DNA from: Prochlorococcus marinus CUG1417
GTDB taxonomy: Bacteria > Cyanobacteriota > Cyanobacteriia > PCC-6307 > Cyanobiaceae
Assembly (NCBI RefSeq): GCF_017695975.1
Contig: NZ_JAAORN010000002.1
Coordinates: forward strand, 186,001-250,000
Reading direction: 5' to 3'
DNA: 64,000 nt
A program made the position numbers and the translations under genes. How positions within the stretch are numbered: the first letter of the stretch is position 1; every line of letters starts with the position of its first letter. The notes under the pieces were generated by a model. That model ran no database searches. It was not told the origin of the DNA and worked only from the letters and a program-made list of their open reading frames with translations. This document shows positions 37,282 to 46,420 of this stretch, piece after piece.

Positions 37282-38761
37282 TTTTCCAAAAGATATTTAA
37301 TCCCATAAATAATATAAACAAAAACAAAATAGGTTTATCTCCAAATTTTGTATAGAAAGTCTTTTCGGATGAAAAATTAGGGAACAATATTTCATTTTTC
37401 TCAACATCATAGTCTAAAAGTTTAATTATTTTTCCATCATCTTGAATTAAGCCCGAAGGTCCTGTATTTGATACTATTAAATTATTTTTCTTATTTTCAA
37501 TACTTCTTAATCTAGCCAAAGATAGGAATTGATTATAAAGCTTAGCTGGATATGGATTTAAATTTGCTGCAGTTATTATCAGTTTTGCACCGCTATTAAT
37601 AGCCTTTCTTATTTCTAGTCCATCACTAATTTCGTAACATATAGCTACTGCTAGTGGGGGTGTAAATTTAGGATCAAAAAATCTTGAATCAGAGCCTGGT
37701 TGAATTCCTCCTACTGCAGATAATCCTCTTGAAAAACTATCTAGAAATCTAGGTATTTTTTCACCTATTGGAACAAGTCTATTTTTATCTATAAATGAGG
37801 TAAAAGATTTATCTCCAATTTGAAATCCGAGTAAAGAACTTCTTAATTCATTATTTGAATTTCTGAAACCTCCTGATAAGGTATTAACCTTAATGCCTTT
37901 AGAAAAATAAAAATTATTAGATAGAGTTCCTTCAGGAGCAACAAGAAGTTTCGCCTTGTTTGATAAAGCATATTTTTGAGCGATAGATAGCTTTTCTTCA
38001 ATAAATTCATCATTTATTTTTAATTTTTCTCTTGTTGGCATATTAGTTTGCCAAATAGCCACTGGATATTCATAATTTCTTTTTATTGGAGTTGTTAAAC
38101 CTCCAAATAAATGTAAAAAAATAAAAATCAAAAGTCCTAAAAGAAATATTTTTTTAAAGTAAAGTTTTCTTTCCCATCTACCTTGCATATAAAAAATCCA
38201 AAATCCAATCAATATTTGTAATACGCATAAGCCACTCGCACCAATCCATCTTGCTAAACCAGCAAGATAAATATCACCTGGGATAAGACTCTCTCCTAAA
38301 CCTATCCAAAAAAAAGGTGTTTGAGAAAGTATCAATTCACCAATACCCCAAGTCAAAGATAAAAAAAATACTTTTACTGTTAAAGATAATATTTTAATTT
38401 TGAAAACATCCTCCTTCCAGAGAATAATTTCAACCAACAATCCCCATAAATAAACTAATATCCCACCCAAAAAAGCGCAAAATAATAATATTAAAATGGC
38501 AATAATTAAACTTGTAAGCCATGAAAACCCAAGCCATGTCAATGGATGAAGATCATAAAGCCAAGAATGACTTATCAAGACAAAGAAAAAACCCCAACAA
38601 AAGTTTGCTATTCTCCTTTCACTTCCCTTCCATAAAATAAATAATGATATCGGCATAAAAATTAGCCAAAAATTAGTTGAAACTGAAATTCCTCCTAAAA
38701 TCCCTCCTAAACAAGGATAAAAATATTGTCTTAGACTTTTAATTTGAATTGGGATTAACAA
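37274..38761 (-). CDS. lnt: Apolipoprotein N-acyltransferase
   Basis: Adds the third acyl chain to lipoproteins at the outer face of the plasma membrane. About six to eight hydrophobic helices fill residues 1-215 and one more ends the protein; between them lies a nitrilase domain (about 225-470). The expected catalytic residues are seen: Glu in VAPEGTL, and Cys in [10 protein letters not shown]; a Lys lies between in the region [13 protein letters not shown]. Sequence is divergent, as usual for the cyanobacterial enzymes. The frame opens with TTG at 38761; no ATG lies near. It converges on mnmA with an eight-base overlap. Confidence 0.88.
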   Translation of the reverse strand: MLIPIQIKSLRQYFYPCLGGILGGISVSTNFWLIFMPISLFILWKGSERRIANFCWGFFFVLISHSWLYDLHPLTWLGFSWLTSLIIAILILLFCAFLGGILVYLWGLLVEIILWKEDVFKIKILSLTVKVFFLSLTWGIGELILSQTPFFWIGLGESLIPGDIYLAGLARWIGASGLCVLQILIGFWIFYMQGRWERKLYFKKIFLLGLLIFIFLHLFGGLTTPIKRNYEYPVAIWQTNMPTREKLKINDEFIEEKLSIAQKYALSNKAKLLVAPEGTLSNNFYFSKGIKVNTLSGGFRNSNNELRSSLLGFQIGDKSFTSFIDKNRLVPIGEKIPRFLDSFSRGLSAVGGIQPGSDSRFFDPKFTPPLAVAICYEISDGLEIRKAINSGAKLIITAANLNPYPAKLYNQFLSLARLRSIENKKNNLIVSNTGPSGLIQDDGKIIKLLDYDVEKNEILFPNFSSEKTFYTKFGDKPILFLFILFMGLNIFWKIN

Positions 38762-38847
38762 TCTAAAATTACGAAATTAAATTTATAATCACCCGTTTAT
38801 TGTACCTTCATTCTGTAGACTAAGTTCTAGTAACTTTCAAAATTTAA

Positions 38848-39420
38848 GTGAAAGAAGTCTTTATTAGTTTTGCAATTTTTGTTTTTTGTGTTTCATTAAC
38901 TCTTTTCAGTCAATTTAATTCACCACAAGTTGTTAATGCTGCTGAATCAGAAACTCAGTCAGTTCAAAGAACAAATGCTGCAAAATCATCAAATGTCTCA
39001 AATAATAATTTATTTGAACTAGACCCATCAGATCCAAATCCTATACTTTTCGCTATGGCAGAAGAAACACCATCAGACAACAATTCAAGGACTACAGAAA
39101 GTGGTCTAATTATCGCAGATATCGTAAACGGGGAAGGTGATGAGGCTAGTGCTGGGCAAACAGTTACTGTAAATTACACAGGAACTCTAGAAGATGGGAC
39201 ACAATTTGATACCAGTATCGGCAGAGCTCCATTCAGCTTTCCATTGGGTGCTGGACGAGTAATAAAAGGTTGGGACGAAGGTGTAGCAGGCATGAAAGTT
39301 GGAGGCAAAAGAAAATTAACAATACCTCCGGAACTTGGATACGGATCAAGAGGAGCTGGAAATGTAATACCTGCTAATGCGACTTTAATATTTGAAGTTG
39401 AATTATTAAAAGTCAATTAA
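38848..39420 (+). CDS. Exported FKBP-type peptidyl-prolyl isomerase
   Basis: Prolyl isomerase acting outside the cytosol, in the periplasm or lumen. The 190 residues start with a signal peptide (hydrophobic [13 protein letters not shown], about 8-20, with a likely cut after VVNAAES near 31), then a low-complexity Ser/Asn linker, then one FKBP domain (about 82-190): [57 protein letters not shown]. Length is normal. Start is GTG at 38848; a TATAAT at 38784-38789 could be its promoter. It precedes sodN by 78 bases. Confidence 0.92.
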   Translation: MKEVFISFAIFVFCVSLTLFSQFNSPQVVNAAESETQSVQRTNAAKSSNVSNNNLFELDPSDPNPILFAMAEETPSDNNSRTTESGLIIADIVNGEGDEASAGQTVTVNYTGTLEDGTQFDTSIGRAPFSFPLGAGRVIKGWDEGVAGMKVGGKRKLTIPPELGYGSRGAGNVIPANATLIFEVELLKVN

Positions 39421-39498
39421 ATTAAGTAAGAAAAATATCTAAGACTTTTCAATTTAGTTAATCTCCAAGTAATATATATACAACACCAAATATTTGAA

Positions 39499-39972
39499 AT
39501 GTTAAGTAAATTCATCAATTCTTTTCTAAATAAAAAATCTCCAATGAAAGTCCATGCTCACTGCGATGGCCCTTGTGGTGTTTACGACCCAGCGTCTACT
39601 AGAGTTGCAGCTGAAGCAGTTTTATCAATGACAAAAAAACTTATTGCATTAGAAGCTCCTTCCAGCACTGATTCAGCAGAGTGGGCTGCATACAGTAATA
39701 CATTTTCTAGATATGTTGCAGTTAAAGAAGAGCAAGCAAAAGAAACAAAGAAAGAGATTCTAATTTTGTGGACAGATTACTTTAAACCAGTTCACTTAGA
39801 AACTTATCCAGACTTACATGAAACCATTTGGAAGGCGGCCAAATTATGCAGTGCATGCAAAGTTAATGTTGACTTAGCCCAAGCTGAAGAACTTATGAGT
39901 TATGTAGAAAAAATTCATAATATTTTCTGGGCCTCAAAAGGAAGATCAGACGCTTTTGTAAAAGCTAGTTAA
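39499..39972 (+). CDS. sodN: Nickel superoxide dismutase
   Basis: Destroys superoxide with a nickel centre; marine picocyanobacteria use it in place of iron SOD. The 157-residue precursor has a 20-residue leader (MLSKFINSFLNKKSPMKVHA), then the nickel hook HCDGPCGVY, giving mature His1, Cys2 and Cys6 after removal of the leader. The rest is the four-helix bundle. The maturation protease SodX and a nickel permease follow directly, which supports the role. ATG at 39499. Confidence 0.96.
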   Translation: MLSKFINSFLNKKSPMKVHAHCDGPCGVYDPASTRVAAEAVLSMTKKLIALEAPSSTDSAEWAAYSNTFSRYVAVKEEQAKETKKEILILWTDYFKPVHLETYPDLHETIWKAAKLCSACKVNVDLAQAEELMSYVEKIHNIFWASKGRSDAFVKAS

Positions 39973-39977
39973 TCAAA

Positions 39978-40373
39978 ATTATTTTCAAAAGTTTTTTTGA
40001 TTTTATTTTATTTTTTTTAGGTTTAAGAAAAACCGCAATTATTCGTGGTGATTCGATGTTTCCTTACCTAAAAGAAGGAGATATTGTATTTTTTAAAAAA
40101 TATAAAAAGAATAAATCAATACTTAAAAATCGACAAATAGTTATTTTTAATCATCCAATTAAAAATAAAAACCTAATAAAAAGGATAAATTCAGTAAATC
40201 AAAATAACATTGAGGTTTTTGGTGACAATATTGAATTTAGCGAAGATAGTAATAAATTTGGATTAATCAATAACGAAAAAATAATTGGGATTGTCACTTC
40301 TAAATTAATTATTCCTAAATTAAAAAATTTTTTAATTCAAAAAAACAGAAGCACTTCTTTGAATCCAAAATAA
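39978..40373 (+). CDS. sodX: Nickel SOD maturation protease SodX (S26 signal-peptidase-like)
   Basis: Thought to remove the SodN leader so that nickel can bind. The nucleophile serine sits in RGDSMFPYLKEGD and the lysine base in NLIKRI, both S26 features. The only ATG, at 40056, lies immediately after that serine, so a protein starting there would be dead. The same frame is open back to 39969 and encodes a plausible hydrophobic helix and GLRKTAIIRGDS, but contains no ATG, GTG, TTG or CTG. I list the span from an ATT at 39978 as a placeholder; the real start is undetermined. A T8 run at 40011-40018 is a possible slippage or error site. The gene overlaps the nickel permease by 42 bases, tail to tail. 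Confidence 0.75.
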   Translation: MIFKSFFDFILFFLGLRKTAIIRGDSMFPYLKEGDIVFFKKYKKNKSILKNRQIVIFNHPIKNKNLIKRINSVNQNNIEVFGDNIEFSEDSNKFGLINNEKIIGIVTSKLIIPKLKNFLIQKNRSTSLNPK

Positions 40374-41003
40374 TCCCAAAGAAAAGGAAAGCCCTCCTGC
40401 TACAGCTATTAATCTTTTAATAAATTTTTGACTTGCTTTGAAGGTAGTAAAAGATATTAAACAAGTGAAAAGATTCATACTTAGGAGTGAACCAATCAAA
40501 TATGAAATCAAATATAAGCAAGCGCTTGTTAAAGGTAGTGCTAAAGCAGGAAGAACTGCAAGAAAATGTGAACCTCCAGCTATACCGTGTAGCAAGCCTA
40601 AACCAGTCAAAGCATGTGAGTGCTTATTATTATTTTTTTGTTCCTTAACATGAACGTGAAAATGACGATGGGCAATTCCATTCTCATGCATATGGGAATG
40701 CGAGTGGATACTTAATTGAAAAGAATTTTTTATAGCAAATACTCCAACAATTAAAAGTGAAATTCCAACTAGGAATTCGGCAATACTAGAAAATTTATTT
40801 AATGGAGTAATATCCTTAATAAAAATCGCTAGAAAAGCCAACAAGAGGACTCCTGAAGAATGTCCCAAACCCCATGAGAAACTATTTTTAAGAGCTTTTT
40901 GGGGATTATTAATCGCTGCTGGTACCATTGCAATTAGATGATCAGCGCCACTAACAACATGCACAAATCCTGCAACTATACCTGTTAAAACTACAGCCTG
41001 CAT
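40332..41003 (-). CDS. Nickel permease, HupE/UreJ-NicO-like
   Basis: Probable nickel importer that supplies SodN. A 223-residue membrane protein with six or so helices. Histidine-rich signatures include HVVSGADHLIAM in the first helix, SWGLGHSSGV, the cytosolic loop with HSHSHMHENG and HRHFHVHV (about 100-118), and GLLHGIAGGSHFL. The HX4D-type and His clusters fit nickel/cobalt permeases. It converges on sodX with a 42-base overlap, and the linkage to sodN gives the metal assignment. ATG at 41003. Confidence 0.87.
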   Translation of the reverse strand: MQAVVLTGIVAGFVHVVSGADHLIAMVPAAINNPQKALKNSFSWGLGHSSGVLLLAFLAIFIKDITPLNKFSSIAEFLVGISLLIVGVFAIKNSFQLSIHSHSHMHENGIAHRHFHVHVKEQKNNNKHSHALTGLGLLHGIAGGSHFLAVLPALALPLTSACLYLISYLIGSLLSMNLFTCLISFTTFKASQKFIKRLIAVAGGLSFSLGLFWIQRSASVFLN

Positions 41004-41058
41004 TTATATTCAGTACAACTCTGTTTATTCAATTTTATAGCACGATTTGAAGTCAATA

Positions 41059-41946
41059 TTAAATTGAGTTAAATAATTTCTTGAACGATTGTTCAATATC
41101 AGTTTCTCTCATAAAAGTTTCACCAATTAATACTCCCATGATTCCAATAGATCTAAGCGATTCTAAATCTTCGGCACAATTAATTCCAGATTCACTAATG
41201 GGAATAATATTTTGTTTTAAAAATATATCTGCATATGTATGCATCAATTCTTTTGATGTTTTTAAATCCGTTTTAAAAGTCTTTAAGTCCCTATTATTTA
41301 TCCCAATCAAATTAAAAGATTTTAACTTTAGAATCCTTTCTAATTCATTAGAGTTATGGACTTCAACAAGAACACTCATCTTTAAATTATCAGCTATTTT
41401 CTTTAAATAAGTTAAATCATCATCACTTAAAATCGCAGCGATTAATAATATTGCATCAGCACCCGATACCCTTGCTTTATAAATCTGATAAGCAGAAATA
41501 ATAAAATCTTTGCAGAGTAGAGGGAGATTAGTTGATTTCCTTACAGTTTCGAGTATTTCATAACTACCTTGAAAAAACCTTTTATCGGTAAGTACCGAGA
41601 TACATGATGCACCTAATCCTTCATAACAAATTGCTATGTTTTCAGGGTTAAAATCTTTTCTAATAACTCCTTTACTTGGACTAGCTTTTTTTATTTCAGC
41701 AATAACTCCTGGTTTTATTTTTGACTCCAAGATATTTTTGTAAAAATCTTTAGGAGTAGGAAGTTTTTCAATCTTTTTGATGAGATCTTCTAAAGAGACT
41801 ATTTTTTTAAAATTCTTAATTTCAATATCCTTGTGCCATACAATTTCTTCCAGAATGTTTTTTGCTTGTGCTTCTCTATGAGGTACAGCATATTCTAAAT
41901 TTTCTACCCTTACTGTTGGATTTGGTGGCCTGCGTCTTATCTCCAT
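41059..41946 (-). CDS. trpC: Indole-3-glycerol-phosphate synthase
   Basis: Closes the indole ring in tryptophan synthesis. The 295-residue TIM barrel has [15 protein letters not shown] near the first strands, [60 protein letters not shown] and ISESGI, covering the usual lysine, glutamate and asparagine active-site residues. A 40-residue N-terminal leader ([19 protein letters not shown]) is typical of cyanobacteria. It lies 13 bases after lpdA and may share its transcript. ATG at 41946. Confidence 0.94.
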   Translation of the reverse strand: MEIRRRPPNPTVRVENLEYAVPHREAQAKNILEEIVWHKDIEIKNFKKIVSLEDLIKKIEKLPTPKDFYKNILESKIKPGVIAEIKKASPSKGVIRKDFNPENIAICYEGLGASCISVLTDKRFFQGSYEILETVRKSTNLPLLCKDFIISAYQIYKARVSGADAILLIAAILSDDDLTYLKKIADNLKMSVLVEVHNSNELERILKLKSFNLIGINNRDLKTFKTDLKTSKELMHTYADIFLKQNIIPISESGINCAEDLESLRSIGIMGVLIGETFMRETDIEQSFKKLFNSI

Positions 41947-41958
41947 TAATTTTAGATA

Positions 41959-43398
41959 TTATTTTATTTGAGAAGCAGCCTGTTTATATGCGACCTCAAC
42001 TACTTCACTAAGAGTAGGATGAGTATGAACTTCTTTAGATAATTCAATTACATCTTGGTTCCTTGAAATAGCGTTTGAAATTTCTTGAATTAAATCAGCT
42101 GCATGTAACCCAAAAATATGAGCACCTAATACTTTCCCATTATCTTTGTTGAAAATCAACTTTAGCAATCCATCACTCTCTAATTCAGCCAATGCTTTTG
42201 AATTAGCCTTAAAGAAACTTTTGACAACTCCCAAAGTAAAATTTTCTTTTGTAGATATCTCTTTAGCTTCAACTTCAGAGAGACCAACTGAACTTATCTC
42301 TGGGTGAGTAAAGGTTGCTGCAGGGATACTTTTATAGTTAATTTCGACATTACCACCGCAAATATTATCAACAGCAATAGTACCCTGCGCTGCAGCTGTA
42401 TGGGCAAGCATTAGTTTACCCGTTACATCTCCAACAGCCCAAATGTTAGGTATTATTTCATCACCATTCTTAACTCTCATTTGATCATCTATAGGAATGA
42501 AACCTTTTACTGTTTCGATACCAACCGACTCCAGATTTAAGTTATTACTATTAGGACTTCTGCCTGTTGCGACTAGTACAGCGTCAACTTCTAAAGTTTC
42601 TACAACTTCCTTAGATTTTGCATCAGTAAGTTCTATTTTTACAGGACATCCAGGTGTTATTTTTGTAGCAAAGACATTTGATTTTGTGTCTATATCTCTT
42701 GCTTGAATAAGGTTCTTCTTAGCAATTTTAGTGATGTCTGGATCAAATGTTGGCATAATATTCTCCAGAGCCTCGATCATGGTAACTTCACAACCAAGCG
42801 CGGTGTATACATCAGCAAATTCTAGACCTATATATCCGCTTCCAATAATTGCTATCCATCTTGGAAGCCACTCAAGTTTAACCGCATCATCGCTAGTAAA
42901 TACAGTCCTATTATCCAAAGTTATTCCACCGGGCACAAAAGGAGAGGAGCCTGTTGCTATAACAATATTCTTACATGTGAAGATTTTATCAATTCCGTTT
43001 TTATCTCTTACACCTACTTTTTGATTTCCTTCAATTCTTCCAATGCCCAAAATAATTTCAACTCCACTCCTTTTAAGAGTTTTTGTTAAATTTTCTCTAA
43101 CATTTAAAACTAAATTATTTGCATGATCTGCAATTTTTGATCTCTCGAACCTTACTGGTGAAGCATGTATACCAAATTTAGCTAAATGTTCATAATTAGC
43201 TATTTCTCTAACTTTTCCACTTGCAGCCAAAAGAGCTTTAGAGGGAACACAACCCTTGTTAACACAAGTGCCTCCCATATCAGAAGATTCTACTATTGCA
43301 ACTTTCAGTCCCTTACCAGCAGCATGTTTAGCGGCATCAAAACCTCCATATCCTGCTCCTATTACGATTAAATCAAAATCAAAACTTGAATCAGTCAC
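41959..43398 (-). CDS. lpdA: Dihydrolipoamide dehydrogenase (E3)
   Basis: Reoxidises lipoamide in pyruvate dehydrogenase and the glycine cleavage system. The 479 residues have the FAD fingerprint GAGYGGFDAA near 13-22, the redox disulfide GGTCVNKGCVPSKALL near 42-57, the NAD site GSGYIGLEFADVY, WAVGDVTGKLMLAHTA and the C-terminal HTHPTLSE bearing the catalytic histidine. GTG at 43398 is the start. It is 12 bases from both the SpoU methyltransferase stop upstream and trpC downstream, so the three probably form one leftward unit. pdhA is at 32390. Confidence 0.95.
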   Translation of the reverse strand: MTDSSFDFDLIVIGAGYGGFDAAKHAAGKGLKVAIVESSDMGGTCVNKGCVPSKALLAASGKVREIANYEHLAKFGIHASPVRFERSKIADHANNLVLNVRENLTKTLKRSGVEIILGIGRIEGNQKVGVRDKNGIDKIFTCKNIVIATGSSPFVPGGITLDNRTVFTSDDAVKLEWLPRWIAIIGSGYIGLEFADVYTALGCEVTMIEALENIMPTFDPDITKIAKKNLIQARDIDTKSNVFATKITPGCPVKIELTDAKSKEVVETLEVDAVLVATGRSPNSNNLNLESVGIETVKGFIPIDDQMRVKNGDEIIPNIWAVGDVTGKLMLAHTAAAQGTIAVDNICGGNVEINYKSIPAATFTHPEISSVGLSEVEAKEISTKENFTLGVVKSFFKANSKALAELESDGLLKLIFNKDNGKVLGAHIFGLHAADLIQEISNAISRNQDVIELSKEVHTHPTLSEVVEVAYKQAASQIK

Positions 43399-43409
43399 TT
43401 TTTATTTAT

Positions 43410-44252
43410 TTATTTAGAGGTGTATGCGACTCTTTTTCGTTCTAGTAATAACGGAACTGCAACACAAGCCACATTTAATGATTCTACAATCTCACTATGC
43501 GGAATTGTAATTGTTTCATGAAAAGCTTCTTGAATTTTTTTATGAATACCTTGACCTTCATTACCCAAAATTAATGCGGTACGTCTAGACCAATCAACTT
43601 CCCAATATGGTTTTGAAGGTTTTTTTGAACTCTCATTATGGCTACTAGTAGAGAAAATCTTAAATCCTACATTTGATAATTCAGATAAAGACTTAAGTAA
43701 AGAATTTAATCTTTCTTCTTCATTTCCATCAAATCTTAAAAATGGCAGATGAAAAACAGCACCTGAAGATGCTCTTAATACCTTTTGGCCTAATGGATGC
43801 GCACCTCCAGCTAAAAAAATTGCATTAACACCCGCAGCTAAAGCGGTTCTAAATAGATTACCCATATTCCCAGGATCTTGAATTCTGTCGAGAACAAGAA
43901 CAAAATCATCTTTTCTATTAAATTGATAATTAGGTATTGCTGAAATATCTACTAAAGCTGCTATCCCATCTGGATTAATTGTTGAAATCGCAGATGCCAA
44001 GACTTCCTCTGAGACAATATTTATTAATGACTCATCAAATTTTTTACTTAGATTATGATTCTTTCTTAGCCATTTTTCGGTAACTAAAATCTTAGAGGGA
44101 TTTTTTCCAGACTTCAGCAATTCTTCAATGAGATGTGTACCCTCTATGCAAAAAAAGTCTTGATCTTTTGGAGATGATCCTCTTTTAAATGATCTAAATC
44201 TTTTAACTAGATTATTGTTCTTACTAGTTATTTTTAAAAAAGTATTTTCTAT
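43410..44252 (-). CDS. SpoU-type tRNA/rRNA 2'-O-methyltransferase, start uncertain
   Basis: Methylates ribose in tRNA or rRNA; target unknown. The knotted SPOUT domain is in the C-terminal half: LVLDRIQDPGNMGNLFRTALA, LILGNEGQGI, and IPHSEIVESLNVACVAVPLLL, the three family motifs. Conserved substrate-binding sequence (NNLVKRFRSFKRGS, DFFCIEGTHLIEELLK) runs upstream of the first usable start, a TTG at 44120 that falls inside that domain. The frame is open to 44285 without ATG, GTG, TTG or CTG beyond 44120. I extended it to an ATA at 44252 as a placeholder. One extra T in the T5 run near 44263-44267 would join it to an upstream TTG. Confidence 0.7.
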   Translation of the reverse strand: MENTFLKITSKNNNLVKRFRSFKRGSSPKDQDFFCIEGTHLIEELLKSGKNPSKILVTEKWLRKNHNLSKKFDESLINIVSEEVLASAISTINPDGIAALVDISAIPNYQFNRKDDFVLVLDRIQDPGNMGNLFRTALAAGVNAIFLAGGAHPLGQKVLRASSGAVFHLPFLRFDGNEEERLNSLLKSLSELSNVGFKIFSTSSHNESSKKPSKPYWEVDWSRRTALILGNEGQGIHKKIQEAFHETITIPHSEIVESLNVACVAVPLLLERKRVAYTSK

Positions 44253-44391
44253 GAGTATTTTGAAAAATTTGTTATCAACTATATTTTAATTACATAAACA
44301 TTTTGATCAATTATTTATTAAATTTTTATTTCTCAAGAAATCAAAAAATACATTTTCACTTTTAATTAACATTCATGACGTTACATAGGGT

Positions 44392-44439
44392 GGACTTAAT
44401 ATTATTAGTTTGTCATGATGAATCTAATAAATTAAGTCT
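44392..44439 (+). promoter_or_regulatory. Long hairpin next to the murA start
   Basis: Arms GACTTAAT-a-TTATTAG (44393-44408) and CTAATAA-ATTAAGTC (44424-44438) pair over 15 bp with one bulged A, around a 15-base loop; a G-T pair extends the base to 44392/44439. The stem ends three bases before the murA ATG at 44442, so in mRNA it would hold the ribosome-binding region. It may control translation or be a DNA operator. Confidence 0.55.
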
Positions 44440-44441
44440 TA

Positions 44442-45812
44442 ATGATTTGCGGGAGCAAAACGAAGTCATATCTTAAATCGCAAAATTTAAAGATTCTTGG
44501 CCAAGGCAAATTAAATGGAATAGTTGAAATAAGTGGTGCGAAGAATTCCGCATTAGTTTTATTAGCCTCATCATTGCTAACTAATGAAAAAATAATTCTT
44601 GAAAATGTACCTTTCCTCACTGATATTGAAAAAATGGGGAATATCTTAAAGAATTTAGGAGTGAATTTAGTTCGTAAAAACAACCAACTAGAAATAGATC
44701 CAAAAACTATTTCGATTAAAGAACTTCCATATGAACTTGTTAAAGGATTAAGAGCTAGTTTCTTTTGTATAGGTGCACTATTAACTAAATTTGGAGAAGC
44801 TCAAGTACCTTTACCAGGTGGATGCAATATTGGTTCAAGGCCAATAGACGAGCACATTAATGGGTTAATCGCACTAGGAGCAGACATTATTATTGAAGAG
44901 GGAATTGTAAAAGCAAAAACAAGGGGGGACAAAAATAGACTTCATGGCACTCATATTAAATTAAATTGTCCAAGTGTAGGTGCTACTGAAACTTTAATAA
45001 TGGCAGCATCTTTAGCTAACGGAAGAACTACTATTGAAAATGCTGCTAGAGAGCCTGAAATTCAGGATTTATGCCAAATGCTTAATAAAATGGGGGCAAA
45101 AATTTATGACTCCGGTAAAGAAACAATTATTATTGATGGTGTTAATAAGCTTGGCGGATGTACCCATAAAGTAATTCCAGACCGAATAGAAGCTGGAACT
45201 TTTCTAATAGCTGCTGCTGCAACTTCCTCTTCAATAACAGTTTCTCCAGTAATCCCTCATCACCTTGAAGCTGTCACTAATAAACTTCAAGAGAGTGGGA
45301 GTAAAATCACGATTAAAGGTAATTCGATTTCTATAAAGAGTAAAGAAATTAAAGGAGTAGATATTGAAACAGCTCCTTTCCCAGGCTTTCCTACTGATTT
45401 GCAGGCACCATTTACAACTCTTATGACAATAGCAAATGGTGAATCAAAGATAACTGAAACAATTTTCGAAAACAGAATGAATCATATTTATTTACTTAAT
45501 GAAATGGGCGCCCGTATAAAACTAAACAAAAATATAGCTCACATCAAAGGTGTTAAAAAAATTAAGGGCATGGATCTAGTTGGATCTGATTTGAGGTCTT
45601 CAGCTGCATTAATAATTGCTGGGATTATAGCTGAAGGCAATAGTAGGATTTTTGGTTTAGAGCATTTAGATAGAGGCTACGAAAATTTTGAATCAAAATT
45701 AAAAATTTTGGGTATAAAAATAACAAGAGAATTCAACAAAAAAACTTTGACAAATAAAGAATTAAAGAACAGTTCAGACCCTGCAGATATTGCTCGATAT
45801 AGAGTTGCCTAA
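44442..45812 (+). CDS. murA: UDP-N-acetylglucosamine 1-carboxyvinyltransferase
   Basis: First committed step of peptidoglycan synthesis, using phosphoenolpyruvate. The 456-residue protein has GAKNSALVLLASSLL near 32-46 at the substrate site and the catalytic cysteine in LPGGCNIGSRPID near 124-136, the residue hit by fosfomycin; PDRIEAGTFLIAAAA and GFPTDLQAPFTTLM are also typical. Its N-terminal extension of about 15 residues and C-terminal tail are modest. ATG at 44442 immediately follows a long hairpin. Ddl at 53146 acts in the same pathway. Confidence 0.95.
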   Translation: MICGSKTKSYLKSQNLKILGQGKLNGIVEISGAKNSALVLLASSLLTNEKIILENVPFLTDIEKMGNILKNLGVNLVRKNNQLEIDPKTISIKELPYELVKGLRASFFCIGALLTKFGEAQVPLPGGCNIGSRPIDEHINGLIALGADIIIEEGIVKAKTRGDKNRLHGTHIKLNCPSVGATETLIMAASLANGRTTIENAAREPEIQDLCQMLNKMGAKIYDSGKETIIIDGVNKLGGCTHKVIPDRIEAGTFLIAAAATSSSITVSPVIPHHLEAVTNKLQESGSKITIKGNSISIKSKEIKGVDIETAPFPGFPTDLQAPFTTLMTIANGESKITETIFENRMNHIYLLNEMGARIKLNKNIAHIKGVKKIKGMDLVGSDLRSSAALIIAGIIAEGNSRIFGLEHLDRGYENFESKLKILGIKITREFNKKTLTNKELKNSSDPADIARYRVA

Positions 45813-45838
45813 ATTCTTAAGAGCATAAGGATAATTAT

Positions 45839-45949
45839 TTAAACGTAAGCAATATTAATTAATGAGATACAACCCAAAAATAATATAAACAAAACTAGAA
45901 AGCGATTAGACCAAATTTTATTTAAACCATTAAATTTGAATTCGTTCAT
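45839..45949 (-). CDS. Tiny single-helix membrane protein, 36 residues
   Basis: Reads MNEFKFNGLNKIWSNRF, then one hydrophobic helix (LVLFILFLGCISLINIAYV). Its ATG overlaps the stop of the next tiny frame as ATGA. No family is recognised. The polar N-terminus, single helix and coupled arrangement are what small membrane subunits look like, but AT-rich DNA can give such frames by chance. Confidence 0.45.
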   Translation of the reverse strand: MNEFKFNGLNKIWSNRFLVLFILFLGCISLINIAYV

Positions 45950-46053
45950 GCCCAACTTCCGCTATTGGATCCGAATGTTGTAAGTATAGTTACTGCAATA
46001 AAAAGAAAAGGGACAAATTTAAAGGATAATTTTTTAGCTTGAGTTTTAGACAT
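45946..46053 (-). CDS. Tiny single-helix membrane protein, 35 residues
   Basis: Reads MSKTQAKKLSFKFVPFLFIA and ends VTILTTFGSNSGSWA, a basic N-terminus followed by one helix and a small polar tail. Upstream of its ATG (minus strand) is a purine-rich GAAGAAAAAA that could bind ribosomes. It overlaps the 36-residue frame by four bases. Function unknown; a small photosynthetic or transport subunit is a guess only. Confidence 0.45.
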   Translation of the reverse strand: MSKTQAKKLSFKFVPFLFIAVTILTTFGSNSGSWA

Positions 46054-46300
46054 TTGCTTTTTTCTTCAAATATAACACAATATTACTAATCATGAAGCTA
46101 TCTCCTTTTAAAAAAGACTTTTAATCGCATTTAATCACAAAAATGTATCATAAATGTTTAAATTTTCTTTTTCCCCCTCATTTCTTGTCAGCAAATGCAA
46201 TAAATAATTCTATGTTTTTATCGAAAAGATTAACTATTAACAAACGTTATCTTGATAACTGTTCCTTGACCAAAACAATAGTCAATAAGTTGATTTTTGT

Positions 46301-46306
46301 TATAAT
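46301..46306 (+). promoter_or_regulatory. -10 box of tRNA-Leu
   Basis: Consensus TATAAT, 28 bases before the tRNA, which would place the transcript start about 20 bases upstream of the mature end. A TTGACC at 46266-46271 is too far away (29 bases) to be a normal -35. Confidence 0.5.
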
Positions 46307-46333
46307 AAAAAAGTTAATTTTTTCAAAAGCCTT

Positions 46334-46415
46334 GGGAGCGTGGTGGAATTGGTAGACGCACCGCACTCAAAATGCGGCACCTTCGGGTATGTCGGTTCAA
46401 GTCCGACCGCTCCCA
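46334..46415 (+). tRNA. tRNA-Leu (anticodon CAA)
   Basis: A class II tRNA of 82 nt. The acceptor GGGAGCG pairs with CGCTCCC with discriminator A, the anticodon stem CCGCA/TGCGG holds loop CTCAAAA with CAA at 34-36, a long variable arm follows, and the T arm is GTCGG-TTCAAGT-CCGAC. No CCA is encoded. It reads UUG leucine codons. Confidence 0.97.
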
Positions 46416-46420
46416 CTTTG

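Noticed and set aside
42731-43024. A 97-residue frame opposite lpdA
   Set aside because: Shadow of lpdA; no start context and no recognisable protein.
46143-46355. A 70-residue rightward frame ahead of tRNA-Leu
   Set aside because: It runs into the tRNA gene and covers its promoter; residues look random.
46340-46420. Upstream extension of argD
   Set aside because: It is translated tRNA-Leu sequence, not protein coding.
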